From the NCBI GenBank assembly GCA_917880885.1, contig OU862907.1, positions 66,025,072 through 66,089,071 of the forward strand: DNA of 64,000 nucleotides, in the 5' to 3' direction. The first letter of the stretch is position 1. The number at the start of each line of letters is the position of its first letter. The translations under genes and the position numbers were made by a program. The notes beneath the pieces are model-generated. The model had not been told where the DNA came from and did not search any database. It was given only the letters and a program-made list of their open reading frames with translations. This document shows, piece by piece, positions 1 to 10,998 of the stretch. Source of the stretch: Limnephilus marmoratus. Its lineage: Eukaryota; Arthropoda; Insecta; Trichoptera; Limnephilidae.

Positions 1-483
1 ATTTTGTTATGGCGCCGTTTAGTGATAAAATCACGTCAACTGCACTTCGTGGACAGGATTAAAAGGTTTATTTGGTGAGGGCATTAAAAAGCGTTGATAT
101 GATGCGAAGTGAATTGTGGAAGAAGTCAGGGAAAGCCAAGGAAGTCATGGCATGATCAAGTGAATCGAATATTTAAATAATGATGGACCACGCCAAGAGA
201 CCGTATATCGACCGTCTACCGACAAAAGAGCGCACGTTTGAAAATATCACCGTGCACCGCAAAGCAACCATGAGACGATTTACGAATGCGAATGAAGCAA
301 GAGTTGTTTGGTGGTCTTTTTAAAATACTTCGATTCAATTTTTACAATTCAAATGAATCTTTTAAATTGTGTGAGAAGGTGCATTCTTACTTACACAGTT
401 AATTTTATATTATTTTTGTTTGTTTAAAAATCGGCACCCCTTCGTAACCTCGCGCCCCTAGGCACGTGCCTACTTTGCCTTAG
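1..483. other. Intergenic, no gene seen
   Basis: No coding frame of note. The first 45 bases carry a GCGCCGTTT phrase that recurs in a similar context near 20446 and 55325, so this is probably the edge of a dispersed repeat. Confidence 0.5.
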
Positions 484-866
484 TAGCCCAGTCAACCTGT
501 GTTTTTAGATGGAAATAAATAGTATAAAGCTAATTTTTTCCCCATCGACTACTACTATTTAGACAAGTGTCTTGTCAAAAGTCCCCGCCCCTACCCCCCT
601 TGCTCCCGCCCCCTGTGCCCCCCTAAACATGAAAAATGAAAGGGATTCGTAAATCGCGTCTATCTCGATTACTAAACAACATTGGATTGCAATTTTTTTA
701 TTCTCTTTGTTATAATATTGTCTACAATTAATATCCAGTTAACTTTCGTCGTAACTTTTACCGTTTGTTTGTAATTCGTACGCCGATATTTTATGACAAA
801 ATGTTTCTTACAAAAGTTGTAGCTCCCATTATTACCTTTAAAATGATTTAAAATAGTACTTACTTT
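484..866 (+). repeat. Third copy of the inverted-arm repeat family
   Basis: This stretch matches, in the same orientation, the right arm at 13998-14510 and, reverse-complemented, the left arm at 8576-9103. Shared landmarks include TAAATAGTATAAAGCT, a CCCCGCCCCTACCCCC run and TTTTACCGTTTGTTTGTAAT. It is solitary and diverges after about 866, so it is a truncated or independently inserted copy. The minus-strand reading frame over it (672-1034) is a by-product of the repeat, not a gene. Confidence 0.8.
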
Positions 867-1115
867 TTTTGAGATCCAGCGAGATTCAGACAGTGTATGG
901 TGAATGCGTACTCTGTCATGGCGGGTTCGGTCGAGGTGGTGCCGGCCGGCGCACGGCGTTGCAATGCAAATATTGTTGTATCTTATTGTTTTTTTATCTT
1001 TAAGAGGAAATACTAGCTGCGTTTTTCCATACAAACGTATTCCCCGTTTATCTCTCTGGATTTTGACCCTAGAGCAAAATTTTTTTTTACATAATATAGA
1101 TATCGACCACTAGCG

Positions 1116-1268
1116 TGTCGGTACGTTTTGCTTTTTTTGATAATTTACTTCTTATAGAAGTTAGGACCTTCCAAAAATGAATAAAATTGCCTAATTTAAA
1201 CGCCGTCAAAAAACGTTCAGTATACAAACTAAACAATGTATTTTGAAAAAAAGCAAAACGTACCGACA
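1116..1268. mobile_element. 153-bp MITE with perfect 23-bp terminal inverted repeats
   Basis: The first 23 bases (starting TGTCGGTACGTTTTGC, then a T run) are the exact reverse complement of the last 23. The interior has no coding capacity. No clear target duplication is visible, so the superfamily is not assigned. Confidence 0.75.
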
Positions 1269-1654
1269 TAGAATATTTTCTTTTAATACAGTTAGTGAAA
1301 AAAAAATTTAAAATCGGTCCAGTTTTGGAGAAGAAAAATGGGGAATACAAAACATCGATTTCGAAGATTTTATTTAGGTATTTTCGGCCCGACGTGCAGG
1401 TGTCCCTTTCGCTCAGTTCTCCTGGGGGGGCCGGGGAACGAGGGTGTTGACAAATACATATAAAGCGAAGTAGTGATGTAACGAATTTTATCGGTAGACT
1501 AGTGTTGTCCTTGCCCGAGTAATCGATATTTTTTATTCGTTTTTTTTTCTGTTCAGTGACTCATCGCGGTATACCAATACTGACCGAGCTTTCATACTAA
1601 AATTGTGCAAAATTAAAATTGTTTATGTCAAGTACTATAATAAATTTTTAATTT
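1269..1654. other. Intergenic, no gene seen
   Basis: AT-rich with a G-rich patch near 1421-1440. Nothing recognisable. Confidence 0.4.
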
Positions 1655-1905
1655 GGGAGGCGTTATAGGTACCATCGCCCCGGGAACCATTTATTGGATA
1701 CCAACACCCCCGCCACTTGGTCACCCCAAGTGGTCCGCTATGTTTGGTGACTGAGCATGGGTTCCCGGGTTCACGGGTAAGGTCTGCATGGGTTTTGGTG
1801 GCGGATGATTTTGTCCACTTACTGCGTGGCGGGCCGGATTGGGAGAAACTGGAAGTGGGAGATCTTTTGATCTCTACAGCCGGACTCTCTCCACCATCAT
1901 TTCAT
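1655..1905 (+). repeat. 5' end fragment of the CR1/Jockey-like LINE family
   Basis: It matches the reverse complement of about 39000-39197, the 5' leader of the LINE at 35606-39205. Shared phrases include GGGAACCATTTATTGGAT, GGTCACCCCAAGTGGT and TGCGTGGCGGGCCGGATTGG. Only the leader is present here. The open frame at 1717-2001 is therefore repeat-derived rather than a gene. Confidence 0.8.
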
Positions 1906-2001
1906 ACTTTTACCTACCCAGAAATTCCTCTCCTTCCTTTCATTAAAAATATCCTCTACACAGCTTCTCCAATGACTTTGCTATACTATAAGGGTATTTA
2001 A

Positions 2002-3057
2002 CTTAAAAATAATTTTTATATTTCATTTTATATGTATAATTGCATTTTGTGATATTTTTAAGTAATTAATCACCTCTCCCTTTAATATTTTGTCTATAAT
2101 TCTCATATGCCTATACTTGTTTGTCTTTTAATATTAATCTTATCCTGACGAAGAGAATACTCTGTTTTCGAAATATGTTGATAATATTGATTACATAAAG
2201 CTGTTTTTACAAAGTTATTTGTTCTCATTTAACTAAAAATGACGCCACAAAGATTGGACCCATTTGCAGCATTTCAAGCTGGGTCGCCATAACCAATTCG
2301 TTTGTGCAATTTCAATCAATGCATTTCTGTGTTTCTCGAGAACCCTTCTATGGGCTTACACGTCATTAGTACTTTTACGCCAGTTTTTTAAACATTTGTG
2401 GTCAAAAACATCCAAGTAGTGTAGTTTTGTAGCTCTAGCACATATGAAGCTGTATGACTTTTTATTATGGTATAATTATTATTATGCATATATCCAATTG
2501 TATATCCGCATATACATTATTTGGCTTAATATAGTAACTATGTTATTTTCCACATCAAGTATATAATAAATAGATGCAAGAATGTTTTTTTTGATAAATT
2601 AATAACGTATAAAAAAATATATATATATATTTATTCTCAAAACTCTTGAGAAAATATCGTCGTTGCATTCACAAAATATCCCATGTGAGGTTTTCGACCA
2701 AATTTTTTTTTGTTTACACCATTTGATTCACCACGGTTTCCTAAATAATCCGACAAATATATCCCATTTTTCAAAAATTCATCTTTTTAATCATTTTGGA
2801 GGCAACTCTGACCATTACTTGTAATTAATGGTAATTATTTAAAAAAATATACTACATATACTACAGAAATATAAAAAAATATAAAATTATAAAATTAAAT
2901 CCCTATATACTACAGAAATATAAAAAAAATATAAAACTATAAAATTAAAATGAGAAAAAAAGTCTTTTTGTGTGCAAGAATTCGTATTATTTTTTTAACT
3001 CAAATTTGTCGCACATAAATTAAAATTACCCAAAGAAATGTTTTTTTAATAATATAC
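2002..3057. other. AT-rich intergenic DNA with a short direct duplication
   Basis: No gene seen. At about 2855-2950 the phrase TATACTACAGAAATATAAAA and its AT-rich tail are present twice in tandem. Around 2652-2690 a stretch resembles the reverse complement of about 4893-4925 (ACAAAATATCC core), a possible pair of element ends. Confidence 0.4.
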
Positions 3058-3149
3058 ACACAGCATCCCCAAAGATGACCTAGGCCCTCAGAGAAATTAT
3101 TTTCCTCAGGGCCTCCTGTGTGGAGCTCATATAAAAAAATAATAATAAT
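3058..3149 (+). repeat. 3' tail of the CR1/Jockey-like LINE (short insertion)
   Basis: It carries the sequence that ends the LINE at 35606-39205: an ACACAGCATC lead, then a hairpin of CCCTCAG/CTCAGGG-type arms, CCTCCTGTGTGGAG, and an A-rich (AAT)n tail. This is a 5'-truncated retroposed end. Other copies lie at 33810-33893 (+) and 35606-35700 (-). Confidence 0.75.
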
Positions 3150-3590
3150 CTCAACAATCTAAAAAGAGTATACTATGCACTAATCCAGTCATTAATTCAA
3201 TATGGAATTATTGCATGGGGGGGGGGGGTCATACAACAATATTCTAACCCCGATCAAAGTAATCCAGAAACTAATCATTAAAGTAATCCTAAAGAAACCC
3301 TCCACTTATCCAACAGAAACGCTTTTCGCAGATTTCACGGTGCCTCGAGTAGAGAATATCTTCAAGAAAAATGCAATTACCCAAATTTACAAAGATAATA
3401 TCATCAAAAAATTTTAAACTAAAATCAAAAAGATATGAAGATAACATCAAAATACCAAAATTTAATACCAAACTAATGCAAAACAATTACATCTATTTAG
3501 GAATAAAGTTTTTCAACAACCTTCCCATTGAAATAAAAAAAACCAAAGACATCAATAAACTGAAACTCAAACTTCATCAGGAATAATTAA
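3150..3590 (+). pseudogene. LINE reverse transcriptase C-terminal fragment
   Basis: Translated in two frames (a frameshift near 3410), this reads as the end of a non-LTR reverse transcriptase. There is an YYALIQSLIQYGIIAWGG-type thumb motif, then a basic region, then a YLGIKFFNNLP motif near the stop at about 3586. Those motifs are typical of Jockey/CR1-group ORF2 C-termini. A G-run (about 3219-3228) interrupts the thumb region. It lies directly after the LINE tail at 3058-3149 but belongs to a different, more decayed element. The 5' part of the gene is absent. I am fairly sure of the family type, less of the clade. Confidence 0.6.
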
Positions 3591-5150
3591 CTAAATAATT
3601 ACCTGTTTTTCTCATTCTTTCTATTTATTATTAATCTATATTCACCTCTATTTTATTTAGATTTTTCGAATTTCTCCCAAGTGCACAATATTTTAGTATG
3701 TAACCGTATCCTATGTATGTACACCATATGTAATTTATATAACTCCACTGTACAATTATACATCTATATTAAATATTAAAATATATATATTTTCTTCAAT
3801 ATTAACTCAGTAGGTAAAGCAAAAATATTTTTTTAATATTTCTATTTAACTGTCAAAAAATTACCAAAAAATTAAGTTGCATCCAAAATCATACGAAATT
3901 CATTTTTTTAAGACCAATATTTCGTAATTTGAAACAAAAATAAATAAAATAAAACATATTTATCAGCACAAGATATTTTCTCTACCTTTTGCTAAAAAAA
4001 TACATTTTCAATTTATTTGGGTGTTTTGGTCACAAATCCAAATTTAATCCCCCCCCCCCCCCCCCCCCCCTCGGCTATTTGTTAGCTTTGGGAACAACTC
4101 ATATCGATCTTGTGTCTCCCTTACTATTATGTTGAGAAATAAGTTTTAAACGGTGTTCGAAAGAGAAAGAGAAAATATCAAACTTTATATTCAAATTCAA
4201 AAGTTAACCACAAAATAATGGAATTGTACACCTTTATAAAACCAAAGTTTATGAAACTTATGGAATTTTGTATCTATTAATTATTTTTACATGAAACAAT
4301 AAAAAAGTGAGGTGACGGAAATGTTAACAATACATTTGTGTAATAAATATGTACGTGTTTTTATTTTTTTCGTTATCAGTAATTTTAGTTAGAAAAAACG
4401 TAAGATGAGTCATTTTAAAAAAAATTATGTGTGCGTTCAAAATTTTTATATTCGAAAAGCAAAGGTTTATTTCGGATTTCAAAATTTAAAAGCGTATTTC
4501 ATCGCCTTTCAAAAACAATTTTTAGTTTTCGGATACTATCAGAAATATTCCATTTATTTGGATTTTATTGCAAAGCGGAAATATTTCGACCTTATGAAAA
4601 AATATGCCCGAGGCCTGGGGGATATGGGTCCTATGAGAAAGGTCAAGTTGCCTTTCCTACGTTTGCTACACAAAATATCATATGTGCATAAAAAGTGCGC
4701 ACAAAAATCCTGAATGCAAAATTTAAGAAAAAATTGTCGGTTTTAATAAAAAAATGTATATTAAGCCCACTTGTTTTCACCCAAACATGGTATCAAAAAT
4801 AACTCTACAATTAATGAAAATAAATAAAAATATGGGTCCCCAATTTTTTTTTTCGGTTTTTTTTTATTATGTATCCTAATATTCTAAAATACCCACAGGA
4901 TATTTTGTGCGCGCAACAACGATAAGTAGCTATAATAGCATATTCATAGGACGCTTACAATAGGACGCCCCTGCGAGCGGTCTTGTCTCTACACATTTGC
5001 AGATTGGAACATGCGTGGTCGGCAGAAATAATAATTCGACACGGGTGAAGCGCGTAGCCCACACACACAAGGCCTGCATTCACTCACACATCTATAGCGC
5101 GATTCTGACTACTGTCAGAGAGTGAAATAAAAGAGATTTTTTAAAATACC
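3591..5150. other. AT-rich intergenic DNA with a 22-base C run
   Basis: No gene seen. The homopolymer C run spans 4049-4070. Overlapping frames at about 4405-4713 encode two unrelated compositions and resemble no family I know. Confidence 0.4.
4072..4182 (+). repeat. Dispersed repeat, inverted relative to 28030-28150
   Basis: It contains TTTGGGAACA, a GTGTCTCCCTTACT core, TGAGAAAT and AAACGGTGTT. The reverse complement of about 28030-28150 has the same ordered landmarks. The two are diverged copies of one interspersed repeat. Confidence 0.6.
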
Positions 5151-5154
5151 TATT

Positions 5155-7300
5155 CATAAATGTTCGCAGCGACCGGCAGCGCTCTTAAGCTTTTGAGAGA
5201 GCTGTTCAATAAGCTGGCTTTTGTTTTTTGGATTTGCCAAAAATTCATTTTGCTTCACAGAGCACTCCATATTAACGTTGAATTTCATTTCTAGTGATGT
5301 TTTTTTACTTCTCCGCATATGTTAGACCCCTTTTGTGGTGAGATAGTCAGGATACCCATCGAACACAACATGACAATCTTTCCCATACCGTTTCATTACA
5401 GTGTCAACATACTTCTCTATGATGCTGCTATATGTTACTTTGTCAGGCCAAATAACACTGTGCAAAAGATACCCTCCATCTACTACATATATTTTTGGGG
5501 GCAAATTCTCAAAAACTTCGTTGCTAACTGTCCACTTTTCAAATATTTTCATCAAGGGCGGATCCAGCTTTGGCGCCAGGGGGGGGGTCACATAGCGCCA
5601 GGGGGGGTCACGTAGTCGTGGTCAAGTCACAAGAAGTTATAATTTAATTTTGTTAATAGTAGATACAAGTAAAAAGTAGGTCCACCTAGGCCCTGGACCC
5701 AGCCCAGGGGGGGGTCATGACCCCCATGACCCCCCCCTGGATCCGCCCTTGATTTTCATAAGACTTGATTTAGTTCCCTTTCTTATCATTTTATTGTTTT
5801 CAAATAAAGACAAAAGGTATGGGCTGAGTTCATAGTTGAAGTATTGTTTGAGATTATTTGTTCCTTGAGACATACAAATAACCCTATTAAACGGCTGATC
5901 AGGATTAATTGGCACTTCTTCAGATCTCACATTTATGCCACTTACCACGGAGCCTATTGTTTTAACTTAATTTTTTCTTTTCAATTTAACATCTGCAACA
6001 TTATTTCCTTAGACGTCTTTCAAGCAGTTCATTCCTACATCATACGCTTCATCGCAGTTTACACCCGAACTTGTCACTACTAGACCAGAGGATAAAGACA
6101 TTAAATCTTTGCTCTGTCAGAAAGGATTATGGATACGCAGCCATCCGAGAAATTTACTAATATCTTGCAAGTCCCTTTCTCTTCTACTGCATCTCAGTTT
6201 AGTGTGCTGTTCGTTAAACTGAGTCAAGCAGCCAGAGAACTTCTCGAAAGCCTCACAAATTTGTAGGGATCCAGGAGCGCAAGCAATGAACTTGGTTAGC
6301 GTCCTCTCGCTTAATCCTCGTCCTTGAGAAAGCCCACCAATGGATTTTGATGATCGCATTAATGTCTGCTCTATGGTCATGTCCGTCCAGATACCGGTAA
6401 AAAATCCATCTGTACGCCCAACTGTAAAGAAACCTTTATTGACGAACCTTTCGATGTCTTCATTTGACATTTTCGTTTGTACACTCAACATTTGTTGTAA
6501 GTATATCTGTGCGGATTTGGCGTAGAGCAAATGTCCAGCAGCATGGAAATACGGTATCATTTGCTTGACTGTATTAATGTTCAAATTCCAATCGCCGATT
6601 CTCTCTGCCAGAATAAAGTCTAGAACCAAATTCACCAATTTAAACTCTTGTAGCCACAGTTTTGAAGTTCTACTAGTTTTAACTATACACTTCTTCTAGT
6701 CTTGTCATTATTTCATTTGTTTTACAATCTCTCATGACGTCTTCATCAGTTGTTTGTTTGTTTATTGTTTGGTTATGAATATCCTTAAAGTCGTTTGTAA
6801 TAATTTCTTTAAGAGATGAACATTCCTCGAATAGCAGTAATATCAAAGCTGCCTGGGTCATCATGTGAGCTCTATAAGACCTTGCGTAAGCATGTCCTGA
6901 CATAAGGTGAGGAATCGTTGATTTTCCATAAACAGAGGTCCACATTTCTTCGATTCCACTACCTTCCATAAACTTTCCTAAGCAACCAAGGAAACTCATT
7001 AGAAGATGGAATCCGCCTAGTCTGACGATTACTCCAGATATTTCACTTTCTGTGGAAGAACTTGCAACAATGTCTACTGCTTTCAGGAAAAGTGGTTGGT
7101 CAAATGTCACAATACACGGCTGGCCAGCTAACTTGCTTTCTAAGGGCAGAGTAAATAGCAGTCGGATTTCCTGGATCTATGTTTATAAAAGGCAAAGCCA
7201 GTACATAAGATGGTTCAAAGTTTTGTCTACCATCCAGTTTCGCATGTATCCAGACCATCCAGGTAGTGAAACTGGCACAAAAGCAAAACTACATAACCAA
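5155..7300 (-). pseudogene. Decayed copy of the mobile nuclease-like/CXC gene family (N-terminal and middle parts)
   Basis: Reading right to left, the pieces are: a VPVSLPGWSGYMRN region (about 7270-7225), then TFDQPLFLKAVDI and LGGFHLLMSFLG (7110-6679), a MIPYFHAAGHLLYAKSA block ending in GLSQGRGL (6638-6117), YELSPYLLSLFE (5948-5760), and VVDGGYLLHSVIWP plus VVFDGYPDYLTTKG (5544-5322). A last block with NEFLANPKNKSQLI reaches a stop near 5157. The 6117-6638, 5760-5948 and 5158-5544 blocks align with the better preserved gene at 48925-50984, and all blocks fit one multicopy family found in animal genomes (recognition from memory, not a search). The 3' third (acidic nuclease motifs and CXC zinc domain) is missing. 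Frameshifts and stops occur near 7110-7200, 6640-6690, 5950-6110 and 5325, and a MITE splits it at 5553-5751. No flanking inverted repeats were found for this copy. Confidence 0.75.
5553..5751. mobile_element. 199-bp hAT-type MITE with 8-bp target duplication
   Basis: The ends are CAAGGGCGGATCCAG and its reverse complement. ATTTTCAT flanks both sides exactly (5545-5552 and 5752-5759). An 8-bp duplication is the hAT signature. The interior is rich in G and C homopolymers. The element sits inside the nuclease-like pseudogene; removing it and one TSD copy makes the flanking coding blocks contiguous. A matching end (TGGATCCGCCCTTG) occurs near 32822-32836. Confidence 0.88.
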
Positions 7301-7675
7301 AGCATGTTACGAGCTGAGACTAAGCATTGAGTGGGAATATTTTCAGAAATGTTTTCTATTGTTAAGCCACTTTCGCCTTTTTAGTACACATTAAAACTGG
7401 GACATTGAATTTACCTTCAAAGTCGCATGTCTTGACACGTGGAACTCGGACATCACTCGACACAGCTGTTTTTGGAGTCACAGGATTACAGTAGATCCGA
7501 GGAACTGGCTATTTTAGGAGCCGGTTCCTGTTGGATTCACAAAATGGTCACAAACACTCAAACCGGGCGAAACCGAACTAAAAGCCGCCCGCAGGGCCTA
7601 GCAGCAAAGTGAATAACTATTATTTCACGTTCACGATTTCCACTAGTACTACAAAGGGCACAGGACGGGCTAGGA
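7301..7675. other. Intergenic, no gene seen
   Basis: Possibly the upstream part of the pseudogene to its left, but no further conserved blocks could be read. Confidence 0.35.
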
Positions 7676-7678
7676 TAA

Positions 7679-8534
7679 GGGAACGTACCCATACTACGTG
7701 ACCTGTTCAGGGGGGGGGGTCATCAAAATACCACGCTTGGTCACAACGGGGGGGGGTCTTAGGTTTTTATCACGTAGTCAATCTAGAAATCTCGCGTTTT
7801 TTTCGAGCTACGAGGGGAAGTTTTTAAGTTCGCGGAATGGGAAGGTAAGTGATTAATGGGGGTACCGCTGAATTAGGTACTAATTGAACAACTCATTTTT
7901 AGGATAAACACCGGGTTTTATCGTAATTAGGTCATTAGTCTTTGAGCTATCGTCGACCAAACACTTCAATCGGGAAGAAATTGTGAAATGTGGAGAAAAT
8001 TGAGTTCCGCGCTGTTATAAAGTTCCTTTAAGTTAATTTAAAGATCGGAAAAATGTATTAGGGTAGTAGGTGAATATGTTGAAAAGGAAAAATAATTTTG
8101 GTTTTTATTTCCACTCCTTACCCAATCCGCAAACTTAAAAACCCACCCTCGTACATTCAAATAAGTGAAAAAGTTCAGGGAACGTGTTTGTTGAAGATGA
8201 TTGAGATGAAAAATGTTTATAAAAATAACAAGACTTTCGTTTCCATAAATTACGTTCCGGTTTCAATATATTTTGACATAAGTTTTATCTTGATAATATT
8301 TTTTCCACTTGTAATGCATGCACTCTTGCTGTCACGCAGCAAGCGCCGTATTAATAAAGACAAATATAAGTCAAATAATGCATTTTTTATTTTTTGTTAG
8401 CAAAAAATGATTCGAAACCGTATTTATGAAATACTACGTGAAAACTGTAGGGGGGGGTCTTGGAATATACTACACGTGGTCACCGGCGGGGGGGGGTAAA
8501 AAATTGCAAAAAGTGTGTCAATGGGTACGTTCCC
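7679..8534. mobile_element. 856-bp PIF/Harbinger-like MITE
   Basis: It begins GGGAACGTACCCAT and ends with the exact reverse complement. The trinucleotide TAA flanks both ends (7676-7678 and 8535-8537), matching the 3-bp TWA duplication of PIF/Harbinger elements. G-runs lie just inside both ends. The interior has no transposase; the open frame at 8098-8400 is low-complexity and unrecognised. Confidence 0.75.
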
Positions 8535-8575
8535 TAAGTCGGGATGTGAGGGAACAAGTTCCGACATCAGAGTGT

Positions 8576-9103
8576 CGCGGAGCGACTCAGGGATGTTGCG
8601 CACCAAGCATTCACGGTTGATATCTGGCGTTTACTAGCCATAAAGTACACATTAAAATATATTATTTTAAAGGTTACAATAGGGGCTACAACTTTTGTGG
8701 GAAATATTTTTTCATAAAATTTCGGCGTAAAAAGTTATGTGACAAAAAGTAAAATTACTTGCAAAAAAATATACAAATTTTTACCTTATCATACGAATTA
8801 CAAACAAACGGTAAAAGTTACGACGAAAGTTAACTGGACATTAATTGTAGACAATATTACAGCAAAGAGAATAAAAAAAATACAATCCGATATGTTGTTT
8901 AGTAATCGAGATAGAAGCGATTTACGAAACCCTTACACTTTTCATGTTTTGGGGGGGCACAGGGGGGGGAAGCAAGGGGGGTAGGGGCGGGGACTTTTTG
9001 CTAAACCCTTGTCTAAATGGTAGTAGTCGATAGGGAAAAAATTAGCTTTATACTATTTAGTTCCTTCAACTGGTGTTCTACGACACAGGCTGACTGGACT
9101 ATC
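8576..9103. repeat. Left inverted arm flanking the Jockey-like LINE
   Basis: It is the reverse complement of 13998-14510 over about 510 bp, with indels. The copy at 484-866 shows that the ACAGGCTGACTGGAC segment (about 9085-9100) belongs to the repeat, so the arm ends near 9103 and the LINE starts after it. Confidence 0.85.
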
Positions 9104-9350
9104 CTTGCACTTCCTTAAAACGCATGTAAAACAAAAACTCCTTGTTCGCCGCAATCCACACATCCTGCACGTTATCCCGGTTGCACTCCTTGCGACGCCC
9201 CGTACTTCTCCAAACCCAGAAGTACCATTCCCGAACTAAAGACGAAGACACCCGCCTGTGAATCCATCCTATCCTGAATCCACGACCACCGACAAACGCC
9301 CTGCTCGACACAATCTCCACCGCTAACCGTCCCTCCTCCCGACCACCATC

Positions 9351-10947
9351 ATGAACTTTATCGAGGAACTGACGAGACTGGACCCGCCCATCGAAATACT
9401 TAAGGAATACATGTCCACCATCACAGCCACCCACTCAGCCCATCCTAGGAAGGTAACTTTCTACCCAAATGAAATGGATGCCAACCCTTCGGCAATCACC
9501 TACGTCCGTCCTACCGCCACAAAAACACCCAAGACCACCCTGCCGATAACCTCCAACCAAACGACCGCCACACAACCTTCCACGACCACCCAGCCGCCAT
9601 CTTCCAACAAAACTACCGCCACACAACCACCCACTACCACCCTTCCGATACCTACAACCATCGACGTGCAGCTAGCCAAGGATACTCCTCTTCCTCGAGA
9701 CTTCCCGCCCCTACCATCCACGTCCACCAGCAACTGGACTACAACACCGGCAGGAAAATATCAGAGACCATCCCTGGCGAAATCAAAAACAACAAAACCT
9801 CTCCTGCCCACCAACCGCTTTACCGCCCTGTCACCGCAATTTGTAATTGTCACCACCCACAATTACAAATTCAGACACGACAGACGACGACGGAGAAGAT
9901 GACGAAGACGATGATGATGACATTATTACCCACAACTCCCCAGCCACCGCCATCACCTCCCGACCGACCAAAATCCCGCCGATAATCACCAAATCCACAA
10001 AGAACTGGAACACCCTAAGAAAAAAGCTGGAGGACGCCGGAGTGCAGATAACTCACGCGAAGGCCATTCCGACAGGGGTGGTGATAAACACCGCCAACTC
10101 CCACAGCTTCCGCCTGGCCACCAAGCTACTTCAGGAACAAAAAACAGATTTCCACACATTCGAGCTCCAGGAGGACAAGACCACAAAGGCGGTCCTCCGA
10201 GGAATCCCTACCACCATCTCAGAAGAGAAAATCCTCCTGGAGCTCCAAGACCTAGACCTTCCGGCGATCTCGGTAACCAGAATGCGTTCTGGACCCGACC
10301 GTACCAACGTCCCGATGGTCCTGGTTCAACTGACCCACGGAGAAGAAGGGAAGAAAATATTCACACTTCAGAGCATATTCCACCTGCGCATCAAGGTGGA
10401 ATATCTCAATCACAAAGACGCCCCGACTCTATGCCACCGCTGCCAGTACTTCGGCCACTCCGCCAAAGGCTGCCACCTGCCGCCCCGATGTGTGAAGTGT
10501 GCCGGAGACCACTTCACTGCAGCCTGCAGCAAACAGAGGGGGGACGGCCCGACTACCTGCGCAAACTGCGGCGGCCCCCACCCGGCGAACTACAAAGAGT
10601 GCCCGAAGCGACCTGCAGGGAGCTCAATCCCCTCTTCTCGAAGAACTGAGGTACCTCCCATAACCACCTTCACCTCCCACAAAACCATCCCTTCCACATC
10701 ATATGCCCAGGCACTCCACTCAAATACCCAAACATCCATACCAACCCCCGACCCTCCCACACACCCCCCCCCCCACCCCCCTCTTAGAACCAATCACCCC
10801 CCCAGCCCTCAGCAACCCCCCAGCCCTCAGCAACCCCCTTTAGCTTTTTTGACTTATTCAAAAATGATTTCTTTTCCAAAGTCGGCAACCTCATTGCCGA
10901 CCTCCTCCCAAAATTTTTATTCGCCGCCTCTCCGGCGGAATACCTAA
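9351..10947 (+). pseudogene. Jockey-like LINE ORF1 (gag-like, PRE_C2HC and three CCHC knuckles), frameshifted
   Basis: ORF1 proteins of this group bind and package the element's RNA. The first frame (9351-9902) is a Thr/Pro-rich, low-complexity N-terminus. A second frame (9847-10947) carries an acidic Asp run, a PRE_C2HC-like domain (around KAVLRGIPTTISEEKI), then three zinc knuckles: CHRCQYFGHSAKGC, CVKCAGDHFTAAC and CANCGGPHPANYKEC. A Pro-rich tail follows. The two frames overlap at 9847-9902, where ACAATTAC-type sequence is duplicated, so a small duplication or frameshift broke one ORF of about 530 residues. The knuckle spacing and PRE_C2HC association are characteristic of Jockey-clade gag proteins. 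ORF2 begins 51 bp downstream. Confidence 0.82.
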
Positions 10948-10998
10948 CGATAATATTAACAGTAGCCCCCCAGATCATCTCCCTTTTCTCAAACTAAA

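Noticed and set aside
2143..2180. CTGACGAAGAGAATACTCTG...TTTTCGAAATATG phrase like a Penelope 3' end
   Set aside because: A single short motif with no GIY-YIG or RT sequence nearby.
4049..4070. 22-base C run and other long G/C homopolymers as biological signals
   Set aside because: This run is isolated and could be inflated by assembly or sequencing; other runs sit inside MITEs and are noted there.
4405..4713. Overlapping 102- and 86-codon plus-strand frames
   Set aside because: Low-complexity AT-rich translations, no recognisable domain, no context.
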